This document shows positions 38,479 to 47,159 of a stretch of DNA of 64,000 bases, piece by piece. Both the position numbers and the translations under genes were made by a program. The stretch's first letter is position 1, and each line of letters starts with the position of its first letter. The notes beneath the pieces were generated by a model. The model was not told the DNA's origin, made no database searches, and saw only the letters and a list, made by a program, of their open reading frames with translations. The DNA lies in the NCBI GenBank assembly GCA_031292525.1, contig JARLGY010000053.1, forward strand, positions 62,001 to 126,000, given 5' to 3'. Source of the stretch: Flavipsychrobacter sp. (GTDB lineage Bacteria > Bacteroidota > Bacteroidia > Chitinophagales > Chitinophagaceae).

Positions 38479-39798
38479 CTATGGGAACTTAACCCCAGAA
38501 TATTTATTGGCATCTACAGCCGGTATAGTTGAGCCGTATTTTGCATTAATACCTTGTATAATGAAATTGGCTGCCAGAGCATAACCACGCGGTGTAAGGT
38601 GTACACCATCTAGAGAGAACGCACCACCGGTTACAAATGTAGCGTTGTAAGCTGCACCGTCAAAAGTAATACCTGCTGTCAGGGTTTTCAGGTAGCTATT
38701 CATATCAATATATGCCAGGTTGTGGTTGGTAGCTGCAGTCTGTATCGTTGTGTTGTATGCAATTGTAGCGGCCTTTACATTAGCTACTTCTTCACTGGTC
38801 AACACATACTGGCTAGGTATAGGTTTCAGGCTGCCCCAGCCTTTGCAGGTAAGTGAATCTTGCGGCACGGTGAGCAATATATATTCACCTTGCTGTATTT
38901 GCTTAGGCACCCCGTTATGGTCTTGTACCACAAAGTTGTTAGCACCTGCTGCAAAATGGATACCGTTAAGCCCCTGGTAGGCAGCATTCAAAGAATCTGC
39001 CTGCCCCTGGCGCAGTACCAATGCGTTAATAGGCACCGTGGTAAAGAAAGGTATTGCAGTAACGTCGGGAATGTTCATAAGTGCACCCTTAGCCCCCTTT
39101 GATGTAAGGGAATCAATTACAATATTGTATGCAGCATCAAAAAATGCTGGTGCAGAAATATCGGCCGGGCTTACATTAGTACCCGGATCATTACCTATAC
39201 CACCGCCTGTAGCGTACAATAAAACGTCATTAGATCCCAGCCAGCAGGTAAAGAAAGTGGCTTTTATACGCAACGCTTCATCAAGCGGCCTTGCAGCCGG
39301 GTTAGCAAAAAATCGACTGGCATAAGGTATGCCGCTTGCCTTTGCAAGTAGGGCATAGCCTGGTACTATATAATCTATGCAACGTATGCCCGGTACACCC
39401 ACATTATTAAATGGTCCTTGCGATGCAATACTAATAGTATCGGCCCAGTTTACAGGCTGAGGATCTGGTACGGGTGACAATGATGTAACGCCAAGACACG
39501 ATGTAGACAGGGCCAGTACCAACTTTGGTGAAGGCAAGCCAACATCACTCATCAGCAATGGTTGCTTAAATGCACCGCCGCCCACCAGCTTAAATTGTTC
39601 TGAAAGGCGTAACGGGTAAGAATTTTGCTGACCAGTTAAGTACAGTGAATTATCAGCATATCCCGCAGTAAGTGAGTTACCCACGGCCAGGTAAACACTG
39701 AAGTCTGCATTACCTGGTTTAGGTGCGCTTGTTTTAAGGTCTGGTTTGCAGGCTGCCAGTAAGCATACCAGCAATCCCACGCTATATATCTTCTTCAT
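38479..39798 (-). CDS. SGNH/GDSL hydrolase lipoprotein
   Basis: A 439-residue esterase-type lipoprotein from ATG 39798 (signal MKKIYSVGLLVCLLAAC, lipobox LLAA followed by Cys17). SGNH blocks: AVGNSLTAGYADN (block I Ser), WLGSNDVLLYA (block III Asn) and LDGVHLTPRGYAL (block V Asp and His). The central ~130-residue part is unlike small GDSL esterases. It follows the FadL-like gene at 19 bp on the same strand, so the two are probably co-transcribed; a surface lipase feeding a fatty-acid porin would make sense, though that link is inference. Confidence 0.88.
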   Translation of the reverse strand: MKKIYSVGLLVCLLAACKPDLKTSAPKPGNADFSVYLAVGNSLTAGYADNSLYLTGQQNSYPLRLSEQFKLVGGGAFKQPLLMSDVGLPSPKLVLALSTSCLGVTSLSPVPDPQPVNWADTISIASQGPFNNVGVPGIRCIDYIVPGYALLAKASGIPYASRFFANPAARPLDEALRIKATFFTCWLGSNDVLLYATGGGIGNDPGTNVSPADISAPAFFDAAYNIVIDSLTSKGAKGALMNIPDVTAIPFFTTVPINALVLRQGQADSLNAAYQGLNGIHFAAGANNFVVQDHNGVPKQIQQGEYILLTVPQDSLTCKGWGSLKPIPSQYVLTSEEVANVKAATIAYNTTIQTAATNHNLAYIDMNSYLKTLTAGITFDGAAYNATFVTGGAFSLDGVHLTPRGYALAANFIIQGINAKYGSTIPAVDANKYSGVKFP

Positions 39799-39817
39799 TT
39801 TTTTCCTGTTTGTGTGG

Positions 39818-41053
39818 TTAGAAATTGTAGTTAATGCCCAATCCTGGTGTAAGCGCTTTGGTCTGGTATTGCCCATTCAGGCTCAGGGGACCATCGTTAT
39901 AAGTTGAATTGCGCTTAGCTGTTGTAGTATATTCCAAAGCAGCCATCACAGTCAGTTTACGTATGGGGCTATATGCTACACCACAGGTAAGCACTATACG
40001 GTCTGCATCTGGCAATTCTGGCGATACAAAACCATCATGTACAGGAGTAGGATCGTAAGCAGCCCCTGCCATTGCAGAGAACTTTTTGCTGAAGTCGTAA
40101 TTACCACCCAGCCTGAACGCTACTGTATTCTGATACAAGCGTGGAGCATGTTGGTTTTTCAGATCTGCAGTTTGTTTGCTAAAATCAAACTTCAATGAGT
40201 CGTACGCACTCCATCCTATAAAATTAACATCCAGTTGCAGCGTTAGCTTTTTAATAGGTTTGTAACCCACACCTATTGATGCTACCTGCGGCAGCGGTAA
40301 TTGTGAGGAGAAATTTGTACTCGGAAACAATGATGCTACCGTTGGAGGCACATTGAAGTTAGCATTGCCCGACTTTACTTTCATGTTCACTTGCGAACGG
40401 TAGGTAAGGCCAAATTGCAATTTATCGCTGGCTTTCAATTGCACGCCCAGGTTGTAACCTGTACCATTGGCATTCCCTTTAAGATCAGCCTGGCCATCTA
40501 CGCCATTTTCATTACTAACAGGTAAAGCCTGTTTTACCTCAAGATTACCAAAGGCATATATAAAACCTGCCCCTACTGATATGATATCGTTGATACGGTA
40601 GCTGGCTGTAGGCTGTATAAAAATACTCTGCAGGTATATAGATTGTATAAAGTACTTGCCTGCCCAGTTATTATCCCAGGTAAGCCCACTACCAAACGGG
40701 GTATATACCCCAACACCAACTGCAAGTTTGCTGCCTTTGGCTACAGGGCCGCCAACATATACGTTAAACGGGTAGAACTGTTGAGACTGTGTGGTATATA
40801 CATTACCTGTAGATGCCTGTGCAAACTGTACAGTTGGAATGATCATCAGGCCACTCACAGAAGCTTGTATGCCATCTAACCGGGCAAGGCCTCCGGGATT
40901 ATAAAATATGGTCGATGCATCCCATGGCCATGCCGTTCCGCTACCACCCATTCCTAATTGTCTTAAGCCTTGCAAATTCAGCTGGTATCCCGCGCCAAAT
41001 GCGGTTCCCGCAAATAGTGTAAGGGCGGTCCCGATCGAAAAAAGTCTTTTCAT
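39818..41053 (-). CDS. OmpP1/FadL/TodX family outer-membrane protein
   Basis: A 411-residue outer-membrane beta-barrel with signal peptide (SIGTALTLFAGTAFG, cut before AGYQLN). The mature N-terminus GYQLNLQGLRQLGMGGSGTAW is the FadL/TodX hatch region, followed by STIFYNPGGLARLDG. The rest is alternating amphipathic strands ending in TPGLGINYNF. Family members take up long-chain fatty acids or aromatic compounds. First gene of a two-gene unit with the SGNH lipoprotein downstream. Confidence 0.88.
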   Translation of the reverse strand: MKRLFSIGTALTLFAGTAFGAGYQLNLQGLRQLGMGGSGTAWPWDASTIFYNPGGLARLDGIQASVSGLMIIPTVQFAQASTGNVYTTQSQQFYPFNVYVGGPVAKGSKLAVGVGVYTPFGSGLTWDNNWAGKYFIQSIYLQSIFIQPTASYRINDIISVGAGFIYAFGNLEVKQALPVSNENGVDGQADLKGNANGTGYNLGVQLKASDKLQFGLTYRSQVNMKVKSGNANFNVPPTVASLFPSTNFSSQLPLPQVASIGVGYKPIKKLTLQLDVNFIGWSAYDSLKFDFSKQTADLKNQHAPRLYQNTVAFRLGGNYDFSKKFSAMAGAAYDPTPVHDGFVSPELPDADRIVLTCGVAYSPIRKLTVMAALEYTTTAKRNSTYNDGPLSLNGQYQTKALTPGLGINYNF

Positions 41054-41182
41054 AGATCCAATTTTTTTAAAGCAAATGACTAATGAAACTGTACTACTGT
41101 GTTAATTTAATATTAAGGTATGACTATTAATCAATAAGTTGCATAAACGTTATTTATACCACGCTCAAAAAGCAGTTATTCA

Positions 41183-41875
41183 TTAGTCGGCTATGCCAAT
41201 TGTGGCAATGCTTACCTCTACTCCTTTCACGTTTAACAGTGCCATGGCGCAAGCCTCCAGTGTTGCCCCGGTGGTCAGTACATCATCCAGCAGCAATACA
41301 TGGCGGGTTTCTTTTAGCTTCTTTTCGTTTACTACAAATGCGTTTTGCATGTTTACTATACGCTGTGCACGTGTCTTTTGGGTTTGGCTTTCGGTATGGC
41401 GCACTCGTTGCAATACGTTTTTCAATACAGGCAATTGCAGTACTTCGCCCATACCCTGCGCAAGCAGTACACTTTGGTTATACCCTCTTACTGCTTCCTT
41501 ACGCGGGTGTAAGGGTACGGCAACAATACCATTTATATCTTTTATCCATTGGGTGTCTTGCAGTTCCCGTGCAAACTGCCGGCCCAGGTAGCGGCCTATA
41601 TCCTGCCGGTTCTTGTATTTAAGGCCATGCAGCAAGTGTTGCAACAATCCATCGTTGGTAAAGTGTGCATAAGATGTTGCATATACAAAAGGCAGGCGAC
41701 CAGCAAAGCGTTGAGCAGTCTCATTATCAGCAATATCATGATAGGAAGTTGCAGGCAGCATCAGCCCACAGTGCAGGCACAGCACATCTTCGCCGGCCAG
41801 TAAAGGTTTGTTGCACCCATAGCACAAGTGTGGATAGAATAGATGCAGCAAACCCTTTTTCAGCGCCTGTATCAT
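41183..41875 (-). CDS. comF: ComF family protein (amidophosphoribosyltransferase-like)
   Basis: A 230-residue cytoplasmic protein. An N-terminal zinc-ribbon (CYGCNKPLLAGEDVLCLHC) is followed by a phosphoribosyltransferase fold with PRPP loop HVLLLDDVLTTGATLEAC. ComF proteins are needed for DNA uptake in competent bacteria; ComFC-type members are widespread in non-competent bacteria too, so the role here is open. It stands alone between the FadL-like and pepP genes, both read in the same direction. Confidence 0.88.
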   Translation of the reverse strand: MIQALKKGLLHLFYPHLCYGCNKPLLAGEDVLCLHCGLMLPATSYHDIADNETAQRFAGRLPFVYATSYAHFTNDGLLQHLLHGLKYKNRQDIGRYLGRQFARELQDTQWIKDINGIVAVPLHPRKEAVRGYNQSVLLAQGMGEVLQLPVLKNVLQRVRHTESQTQKTRAQRIVNMQNAFVVNEKKLKETRHVLLLDDVLTTGATLEACAMALLNVKGVEVSIATIGIAD

Positions 41876-41955
41876 AGCGTATGATTTTACGTGATCGATA
41901 AATATTCAACCACAAACTTCGTACCTCGCAAAGCAGCAATAATTATTCAGGTCAT

Positions 41956-43248
41956 TTATCCTTTCTTCATAGCAGCCTCTATTTCATCTACTGTTATAGG
42001 TATGCCTTTAAAGAGGTCTTCATTACCATCTTTAGTTATCCAGATGTTGTTTTCAATACGTATGCCCATTTGCTCTTCTTCTATGTAAATACCAGGCTCT
42101 ATAGTAAATAGCATTCCTTCTTTCACCTCATCCATGTAGCTGCCAGAATCGTGCACTACAAGCCCCAGGTGGTGTGTAACGCCGTGATAGAAATATTTAC
42201 GGAAGGCAGGGTTATCAGCATCCTGTTTCTTTATATCTTCTTCTGTTATCAACCCTATTTTTATCAGCTGCCTTTCCATTTCCTCATTTATCGCTTTCAC
42301 ATAGTCGGGAAACTGGAGACCTGGTTTAAGGAGGTTTTTACCAAAGTTATGTACCGCCAGGCAAGCTTCATATACTTCCTTCTGCCGTGGAGTGAATTTA
42401 CCATTTACAGGTATGGTACGAGTAAGGTCGGCATTATAATTACCGTACTGTGCACCAAAGTCCATCAGTATCAGTTCACCATCCTTGCACTCATCATTGT
42501 TGTCAATATAGTGTAACACGCGTGCCCTGTCGCCGCTGGCAATTATGGGGTCGTAAGCATGCCCGGTTGCCCGGTTGCTAATAAACTCGTGTATGATCTC
42601 TGCTTCTATTTCATATTCCTTTACACCGGGCTTCACAAATTGCAGCACACGGTTCAAGGCTTTGTGTGTGATGTTCACTGCTTGTTTCACCACATCTATT
42701 TCTGCGGCGGTTTTTATAGGTCTCAGTTTCTTTGTTATCTGCGCTGCGCGCTCGTAGTGGTGCAGCGGGTATAACTTCATAGTGCTGTGTACAAATTCAA
42801 GGTCCAGCCGGGGCAGTTCGGTATCCAGCCTGTTGTGTTCGTTGGTATTCAGGTACACATAGTCAGCACTATTCATCATTACCTGCAGCATCACATCCAG
42901 GCCATCCAGCCATTGCACATTGCTAATGCCCGATATTGCTGTGGCTTCGTTCTTCCTTAATTTATGACCTACCCATTTTTCAAGTGTATCATTCGGGCGC
43001 AGTAATACCAGCACCTCACGTGCATTTTTATCCGGGTTGTCGGGATAGAGTATCACCAGTGTTTTCTCCTGTACAATACCACTTAGCCAAAGTATATCAG
43101 CATCCTGGTGATAAGAATAAGTACCATCACCACTTTTGGGCAGTGTAGGGCTTGCATGAAAAATAGCTACGGAATTAGGTTTCATCTGTTCAACAAACCT
43201 GCGGCGATTCTCTGTATATAGAGCGGATGGGATGGAAGTGTATTTCAT
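41956..43248 (-). CDS. pepP: Xaa-Pro aminopeptidase (M24B)
   Basis: Removes the N-terminal residue next to proline. 430 residues: N-terminal AMP_N domain (~1-170) and C-terminal pita-bread fold. The five metal ligands are visible: the Asp pair in LMDFGAQYGNYNADLTRT, His in HGVTHHLGLVVHDSG, Glu in TIEPGIYIEEEQ and Glu in GIRIENNIWIT. Cytoplasmic. The start at 43248 (MKYTSIPSALY) fits the family. It lies upstream of comF on the same strand, 80 bp apart. Confidence 0.93.
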   Translation of the reverse strand: MKYTSIPSALYTENRRRFVEQMKPNSVAIFHASPTLPKSGDGTYSYHQDADILWLSGIVQEKTLVILYPDNPDKNAREVLVLLRPNDTLEKWVGHKLRKNEATAISGISNVQWLDGLDVMLQVMMNSADYVYLNTNEHNRLDTELPRLDLEFVHSTMKLYPLHHYERAAQITKKLRPIKTAAEIDVVKQAVNITHKALNRVLQFVKPGVKEYEIEAEIIHEFISNRATGHAYDPIIASGDRARVLHYIDNNDECKDGELILMDFGAQYGNYNADLTRTIPVNGKFTPRQKEVYEACLAVHNFGKNLLKPGLQFPDYVKAINEEMERQLIKIGLITEEDIKKQDADNPAFRKYFYHGVTHHLGLVVHDSGSYMDEVKEGMLFTIEPGIYIEEEQMGIRIENNIWITKDGNEDLFKGIPITVDEIEAAMKKG

Positions 43249-43416
43249 ATACTGGCGTTAAAATGAGAATGTGAAAGTAAGGATAACCATACATTTTGCA
43301 CGAAGATTAGATAATTTTCTTCCTCCATTCAAAAATGGGGAAAATACCCCCCACCAAATAAAACAGTATGATTACTTTCACATTATTATTTTTAACGCTC
43401 AAAAATAAAAACTAAA

Positions 43417-43707
43417 ATGTCCGGAGAATTTGTAACACTTGCCGATGCAGAAAGAATAACAGGAAGAGTAGCCCCAGGCCCTACTGATATATTCTATGTA
43501 GATCTCGTTAATCTGCAGGCTTATATTAATGAATGTTCTGCAGACAGGATATATATCCAGCAAGGAATAAACGACAATGGTACTAATACTATTGTTCTTA
43601 CTTGTTATGCGGGTGGCGTTCCTGTATATCATATTGATGCAAGTGGAAATCAGTGCGTGCTGGAACATGTTGTGATGCCACCTGCGGGCGGTGGAGGTGC
43701 TAAATAA
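43417..43707 (+). CDS. Small protein of unknown function
   Basis: A 96-residue frame starting MSGEFVTLADAERITGRVAP with a natural upstream AT-rich leader. No signal peptide or membrane segment. The middle has alternating polar and hydrophobic residues (ADRIYIQQGINDNGTNTIVL) and the end is Gly-rich (MPPAGGGGAK). Read on the same strand as the signalling operon that begins 76 bp downstream, but a hairpin lies between them. No family recognised; the protein may be real on composition and start context alone. Confidence 0.6.
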   Translation: MSGEFVTLADAERITGRVAPGPTDIFYVDLVNLQAYINECSADRIYIQQGINDNGTNTIVLTCYAGGVPVYHIDASGNQCVLEHVVMPPAGGGGAK

Positions 43708-43714
43708 ATTTTTT

Positions 43715-43755
43715 ATGCTCTTGGTGCATTTTCAACCGCCAAGAGCTATAATTTT
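43715..43755 (+). terminator. Hairpin after the 96-residue protein gene
   Basis: Stem GCTCTTGG / CCAAGAGC (43717-43724 and 43739-43746) with a 14-base loop, followed by TATAATTTTC. The T-run is weak, so this may be a leaky terminator. Confidence 0.45.
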
Positions 43756-43783
43756 CAAACTGACGATCAATCCATTTGATTGA

Positions 43784-44431
43784 ATGAAGGATATTCTATA
43801 CATTCTTTACTTGGTTGTTATTTCCTGCAATGCAATTGTCGGTGCATTGCAGTATAAAAAAATGGACAAGGCACTCCGTATTTTTTACTTGTTGATTGTT
43901 GCTATTTTTCTAAACGAAGTCATTACCTATTTTTTTGTAAAAGCCTATAAAAATGCATCTCCAGTATCTCATGTCTATAGCATTTTTGAACTGGCGCTAA
44001 TTACTATTTACTTTTTATATACCATTTTCCCAAAACCTAAAACTTACCTCATACTCCTTAGTATTATTTGCAGTATAGTTTTCGAATTGATTGACATGTC
44101 ATTTCAAAAAATTGAACAGTATAATAATTACATGATTGTTGTAGAGAGTCTATTGATATGCCCGCAAGCCCTTTATGTATTATATATGATTTCAAATAGA
44201 GATGACATCACTAAACTATCAGACTATCCGCATTTTTACATATGGCGTAGTATCCTGATATGGTGGTCGGTAACTTTCTTTTATTGGGAGTTTTTAATTT
44301 CAATTATGAAATCATATCAATATCCTGTAATACATGTGTTTTATATTGCTTTCAACGATATTATATACATATTGATTTTATACACCCTATTGAGACTTAA
44401 AAGGAAGACCAATGTTATTAATCTAACCTAA
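43784..44431 (+). CDS. Polytopic membrane protein upstream of a two-component system
   Basis: A 215-residue protein with six to seven hydrophobic helices (first one MKDILYILYLVVISCNAIVG, last IIYILILYTLLRLKRK with a basic cytoplasmic end). No catalytic motif is seen. It is AT-rich relative to its neighbours. The histidine kinase begins 12 bp downstream, and that kinase has only one membrane span and no sensory domain, so this protein is a good candidate for the membrane sensor or partner. That role is inference. Confidence 0.7.
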   Translation: MKDILYILYLVVISCNAIVGALQYKKMDKALRIFYLLIVAIFLNEVITYFFVKAYKNASPVSHVYSIFELALITIYFLYTIFPKPKTYLILLSIICSIVFELIDMSFQKIEQYNNYMIVVESLLICPQALYVLYMISNRDDITKLSDYPHFYIWRSILIWWSVTFFYWEFLISIMKSYQYPVIHVFYIAFNDIIYILILYTLLRLKRKTNVINLT

Positions 44432-44443
44432 TAGCCTATTCAT

Positions 44444-45241
44444 TTGAATTCAACTGACAACATATTTTTCATCTTTCTTTCTGCTACTTTGTTCATCACG
44501 ATCTTTGTATCAGCCCTTATATTGTTCCTGATACAGTATAAAAAGAAGCATGTGAAATTTTATACTGAAAAACTGGAGATACAACATCGTTACGATACCC
44601 AACTGCTGCAAACCAAACTAGAGGTACAAGAACAATCTTTCAAATATTTTTCAGAAGAGATACACGACAACGCAGGGCAATTACTGAGTTCTGTAAAATA
44701 TCAGTTGTACAATATAAAGGATGAAAGCCACGAAGAAAGCACCATACAGCGGGTGACAGAGGCTACAGAATTGCTGGGCAGGGCAATTAACGACTTGCGC
44801 AACATCAGTCATACCCTCAACAATTCCTTTGTTGCCAAAGCAGGTATAGTAGAAGCTATTGAAAAAGAACTCACATATATCCATTCCGCAAAGCATCTCG
44901 AAGCAAAACTGCATGTATCGGGAGAGGTATATAACATGGGTAATGAACGGGAACTGCTTGTATTCCGCATTATACAGGAAGCCATAGCTAATGCGTTGAA
45001 ACATGCTAAACCCACGGCTATAGACGTGTATCTGGATTATGGAGTCAGCATGTTTGCCGTGAACATACACGACAATGGCATCGGCTTCAACAGGAACGAA
45101 AACAAAAGTGACGGTATAGGCCTGGATAATATGAATATGCGTGCCGAAATGTTAAAAGGTAGGCTTACTATAAACTCACTATTAGAACGGGGTACTACCA
45201 TACGCCTCGAAGTAGATAATGTAAAAAAACAACAAACATGA
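44444..45241 (+). CDS. Sensor histidine kinase, HisKA_3 (NarX/LiaS) type
   Basis: A 265-residue kinase with one membrane span (~10-33) and a short linker to the dimerisation helix. The phospho-acceptor is His74 in FSEEIHDNAGQLLSSVKYQL, the HisKA_3 pattern. The ATPase domain has FRIIQEAIANALKHAKP (N-box), HDNGIGFN (G1) and DGIGLDNMNMRAEMLKG (G2). TTG at 44444 is the only start that keeps the membrane span. Its last codons overlap the response-regulator start by 4 bp (ATGA), so translation is coupled. No extracellular sensor domain is present. Confidence 0.92.
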   Translation: MNSTDNIFFIFLSATLFITIFVSALILFLIQYKKKHVKFYTEKLEIQHRYDTQLLQTKLEVQEQSFKYFSEEIHDNAGQLLSSVKYQLYNIKDESHEESTIQRVTEATELLGRAINDLRNISHTLNNSFVAKAGIVEAIEKELTYIHSAKHLEAKLHVSGEVYNMGNERELLVFRIIQEAIANALKHAKPTAIDVYLDYGVSMFAVNIHDNGIGFNRNENKSDGIGLDNMNMRAEMLKGRLTINSLLERGTTIRLEVDNVKKQQT

Positions 45242-45879
45242 TAAGTATAGCGCTTGCAGACGACCATGCCATACTAAGAAAAGGTGTAGCAGAGCTTATT
45301 TCCAAATTCGACAACATGAATGTGGTATATGAAGCAGGCGATGGTAAGGAATTGTTGGAGAAAACCGCCGCGCAGGATAAAATACCCGATGTCTTTATTC
45401 TGGATATAAACATGCCGGTAATGAACGGTTATGAAACTGCCCATGCATTAAAGAAGAAATATCCAGGCTGTAAAATACTGGCCCTGAGCATGTATGATAA
45501 TGAACTGAGCATCATTAAAATGCTGCGTAATGGCGCCAATGGATATGTACTTAAAGATGCTGATCCCTCTGAATTAAGAAACGCTATAAACGAAATATAC
45601 CAACACGAGTTCTACTATTCAGACCTTGTTACGGGTAGGGTATTAAAACTGCTGCAGGTACCAGAAACCAAAAACTCCAACGCACTTACCGAAAAAGAAA
45701 CCAGCTTCCTGGTGCTCTGCTGCAGCGAATATACCTACAGGGAAATAGCTGAGAAAATGGATGTTAGCCCACGCACGGTAGATGGTTACCGCGAAAGCCT
45801 CTTCCAGAAACTGGATATAAAATCGCGTACAGGCCTTGCCATCTACGCTATCAAAACAGGCATCGTATCAGTAACCTGA
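45238..45879 (+). CDS. NarL/FixJ-type response regulator
   Basis: A 213-residue DNA-binding regulator. Receiver domain with Asp56 in VFILDINMPVMNGYE as the phosphorylation site (acidic pocket ALADDH near the start, and Lys in YVLKDADPSE). C-terminal LuxR-type helix-turn-helix: LTEKETSFLVLCCSEYTYRE, IAEKMDVSPRTVDGYRESL, and QKLDIKSRTGLAIYAI. Partner of the kinase encoded just upstream. A strong bidirectional terminator follows. Confidence 0.95.
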   Translation: MISIALADDHAILRKGVAELISKFDNMNVVYEAGDGKELLEKTAAQDKIPDVFILDINMPVMNGYETAHALKKKYPGCKILALSMYDNELSIIKMLRNGANGYVLKDADPSELRNAINEIYQHEFYYSDLVTGRVLKLLQVPETKNSNALTEKETSFLVLCCSEYTYREIAEKMDVSPRTVDGYRESLFQKLDIKSRTGLAIYAIKTGIVSVT

Positions 45880-45896
45880 TCTTATAATAATGCCCC

Positions 45897-45938
45897 CAAC
45901 TAAGAGACCCCGGCCATCAGCCAGGGTCTCTTAGTTAA
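45897..45938. terminator. Bidirectional terminator between the regulator and ychF
   Basis: Stem AACTAAGAGACCC / GGGTCTCTTAGTT with a short loop between convergent genes. Confidence 0.85.
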
Positions 45939-45959
45939 ATATCAATGTTGTTGGGGTGA

Positions 45960-47057
45960 TTACACGTTGAACCTGAAGTGTAGCACATCGCCATCTTGTA
46001 CCACATATTCCTTACCTTCTATGCGCAAACGGCCATTCTCACGGCAGGCAGCTTCACTTTTATACTGTACAAAATCGTTGTAAGAAATAGTTTCTGCCTT
46101 TATGAAGCCTTTTTCAAAGTCTGTATGTATTACGCTGGCAGCCTGTGGCGCCTTCCAGCCACGGTGTATGGTCCACGCACGCACTTCCTGCACGCCGGCA
46201 GTAAAGTAGGTGATCAGGTTCAGCAATTGGTATGCAGCACGTATCAGCCTGTTAAGGCCGGGTTCGGTAAGTCCATATTCACTAAAGAACAGTTCCTTAT
46301 CGTCCTGTGTTTCCAGCTCACTTATTTGTGCCTCTATGCTGTTGTTCATTACTATCACCTCAGCGCCTTCATCGTGGGCGGCTTTTTTCAGCGCCTCACT
46401 ATATTTGTTACCTGTAAGTATAGCAGCTTCATCCACATTGGCTACATACAGTACTGGTTTCTGCGTTAGTAGGAACAGGTCAGCTATAGCATCCAGTTCT
46501 TCGCCTTCAAGCTGCAGACCGCGTATGTTCTTACCCTGACCCAGGTGTTCGGCGCAGCGCACCAGTACTTCGTACACCACTTTTTGTTTAGGATCTACTT
46601 TAAACATTTTCTCAGCGCGCTGCATTTTCTTCTCCACACTTTCCAGGTCCTTCAGCTGCAGCTCGGTGTCTATTATTTCCTTGTCGCTTATGGGGTTAAT
46701 GTCCCCCTCATCGCGCAGTATGTTCTCATCTTCAAAGCAGCGTATTACATGCACTATGGCATCTACCTCGCGTATGTTGGCCAAAAACTTATTACCCAGT
46801 CCTTCGCCCTTGCTGGCGCCTTTTACCAAACCTGCTATATCCACAAACTCTATAGTTGTAGGCACAGTACGATCTGGCTGCACCAGCTTAGCAAGTGCGT
46901 CTATACGTTCGTCGGGTACATCTACCTGGCCTACATTGGGCTCTATGGTACAAAAACGGTAATTGCTTGCCTGTGCTTTTGCACTATTGCTCACAGCGTT
47001 AAACAACGTTGATTTTCCTACATTGGGTAAACCCACTATTCCTACTTGCAGGGCCAT
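45960..47057 (-). CDS. ychF: Redox-regulated ATPase YchF
   Basis: A 365-residue Obg-family P-loop protein with ATPase rather than GTPase preference. G1 GIVGLPNVGKSTLFNAVS, G3 DIAGLVKGASKGEGLGNKFL, a G4 of NVDE in VLYVANVDEAAIL as is usual for YchF, coiled-coil domain, and the TGS domain at the end (FEKGFIKAETISYNDFVQYK, then KEYVVQDGDVLHFRFNV). Associated with ribosomes and stress responses. Divergent from ruvB; a perfect -7 element TACCTTTG occurs on the minus strand at 47079-47086. Confidence 0.96.
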   Translation of the reverse strand: MALQVGIVGLPNVGKSTLFNAVSNSAKAQASNYRFCTIEPNVGQVDVPDERIDALAKLVQPDRTVPTTIEFVDIAGLVKGASKGEGLGNKFLANIREVDAIVHVIRCFEDENILRDEGDINPISDKEIIDTELQLKDLESVEKKMQRAEKMFKVDPKQKVVYEVLVRCAEHLGQGKNIRGLQLEGEELDAIADLFLLTQKPVLYVANVDEAAILTGNKYSEALKKAAHDEGAEVIVMNNSIEAQISELETQDDKELFFSEYGLTEPGLNRLIRAAYQLLNLITYFTAGVQEVRAWTIHRGWKAPQAASVIHTDFEKGFIKAETISYNDFVQYKSEAACRENGRLRIEGKEYVVQDGDVLHFRFNV

Positions 47058-47078
47058 AATTACTTTTTAAAATTTGCG

Positions 47079-47086
47079 CAAAGGTA
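47079..47086 (-). promoter_or_regulatory. -7 element of ychF
   Basis: TACCTTTG on the minus strand, 22 bp before the ychF ATG; no clear -33 TTG at normal spacing. Confidence 0.4.
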
Positions 47087-47159
47087 ATTTTATTTATGGT
47101 TTGTGGCTTGATGGGCGTTACATAGTTCCAAAAACGCAGAGATTAAGTAACTTTAAGCC

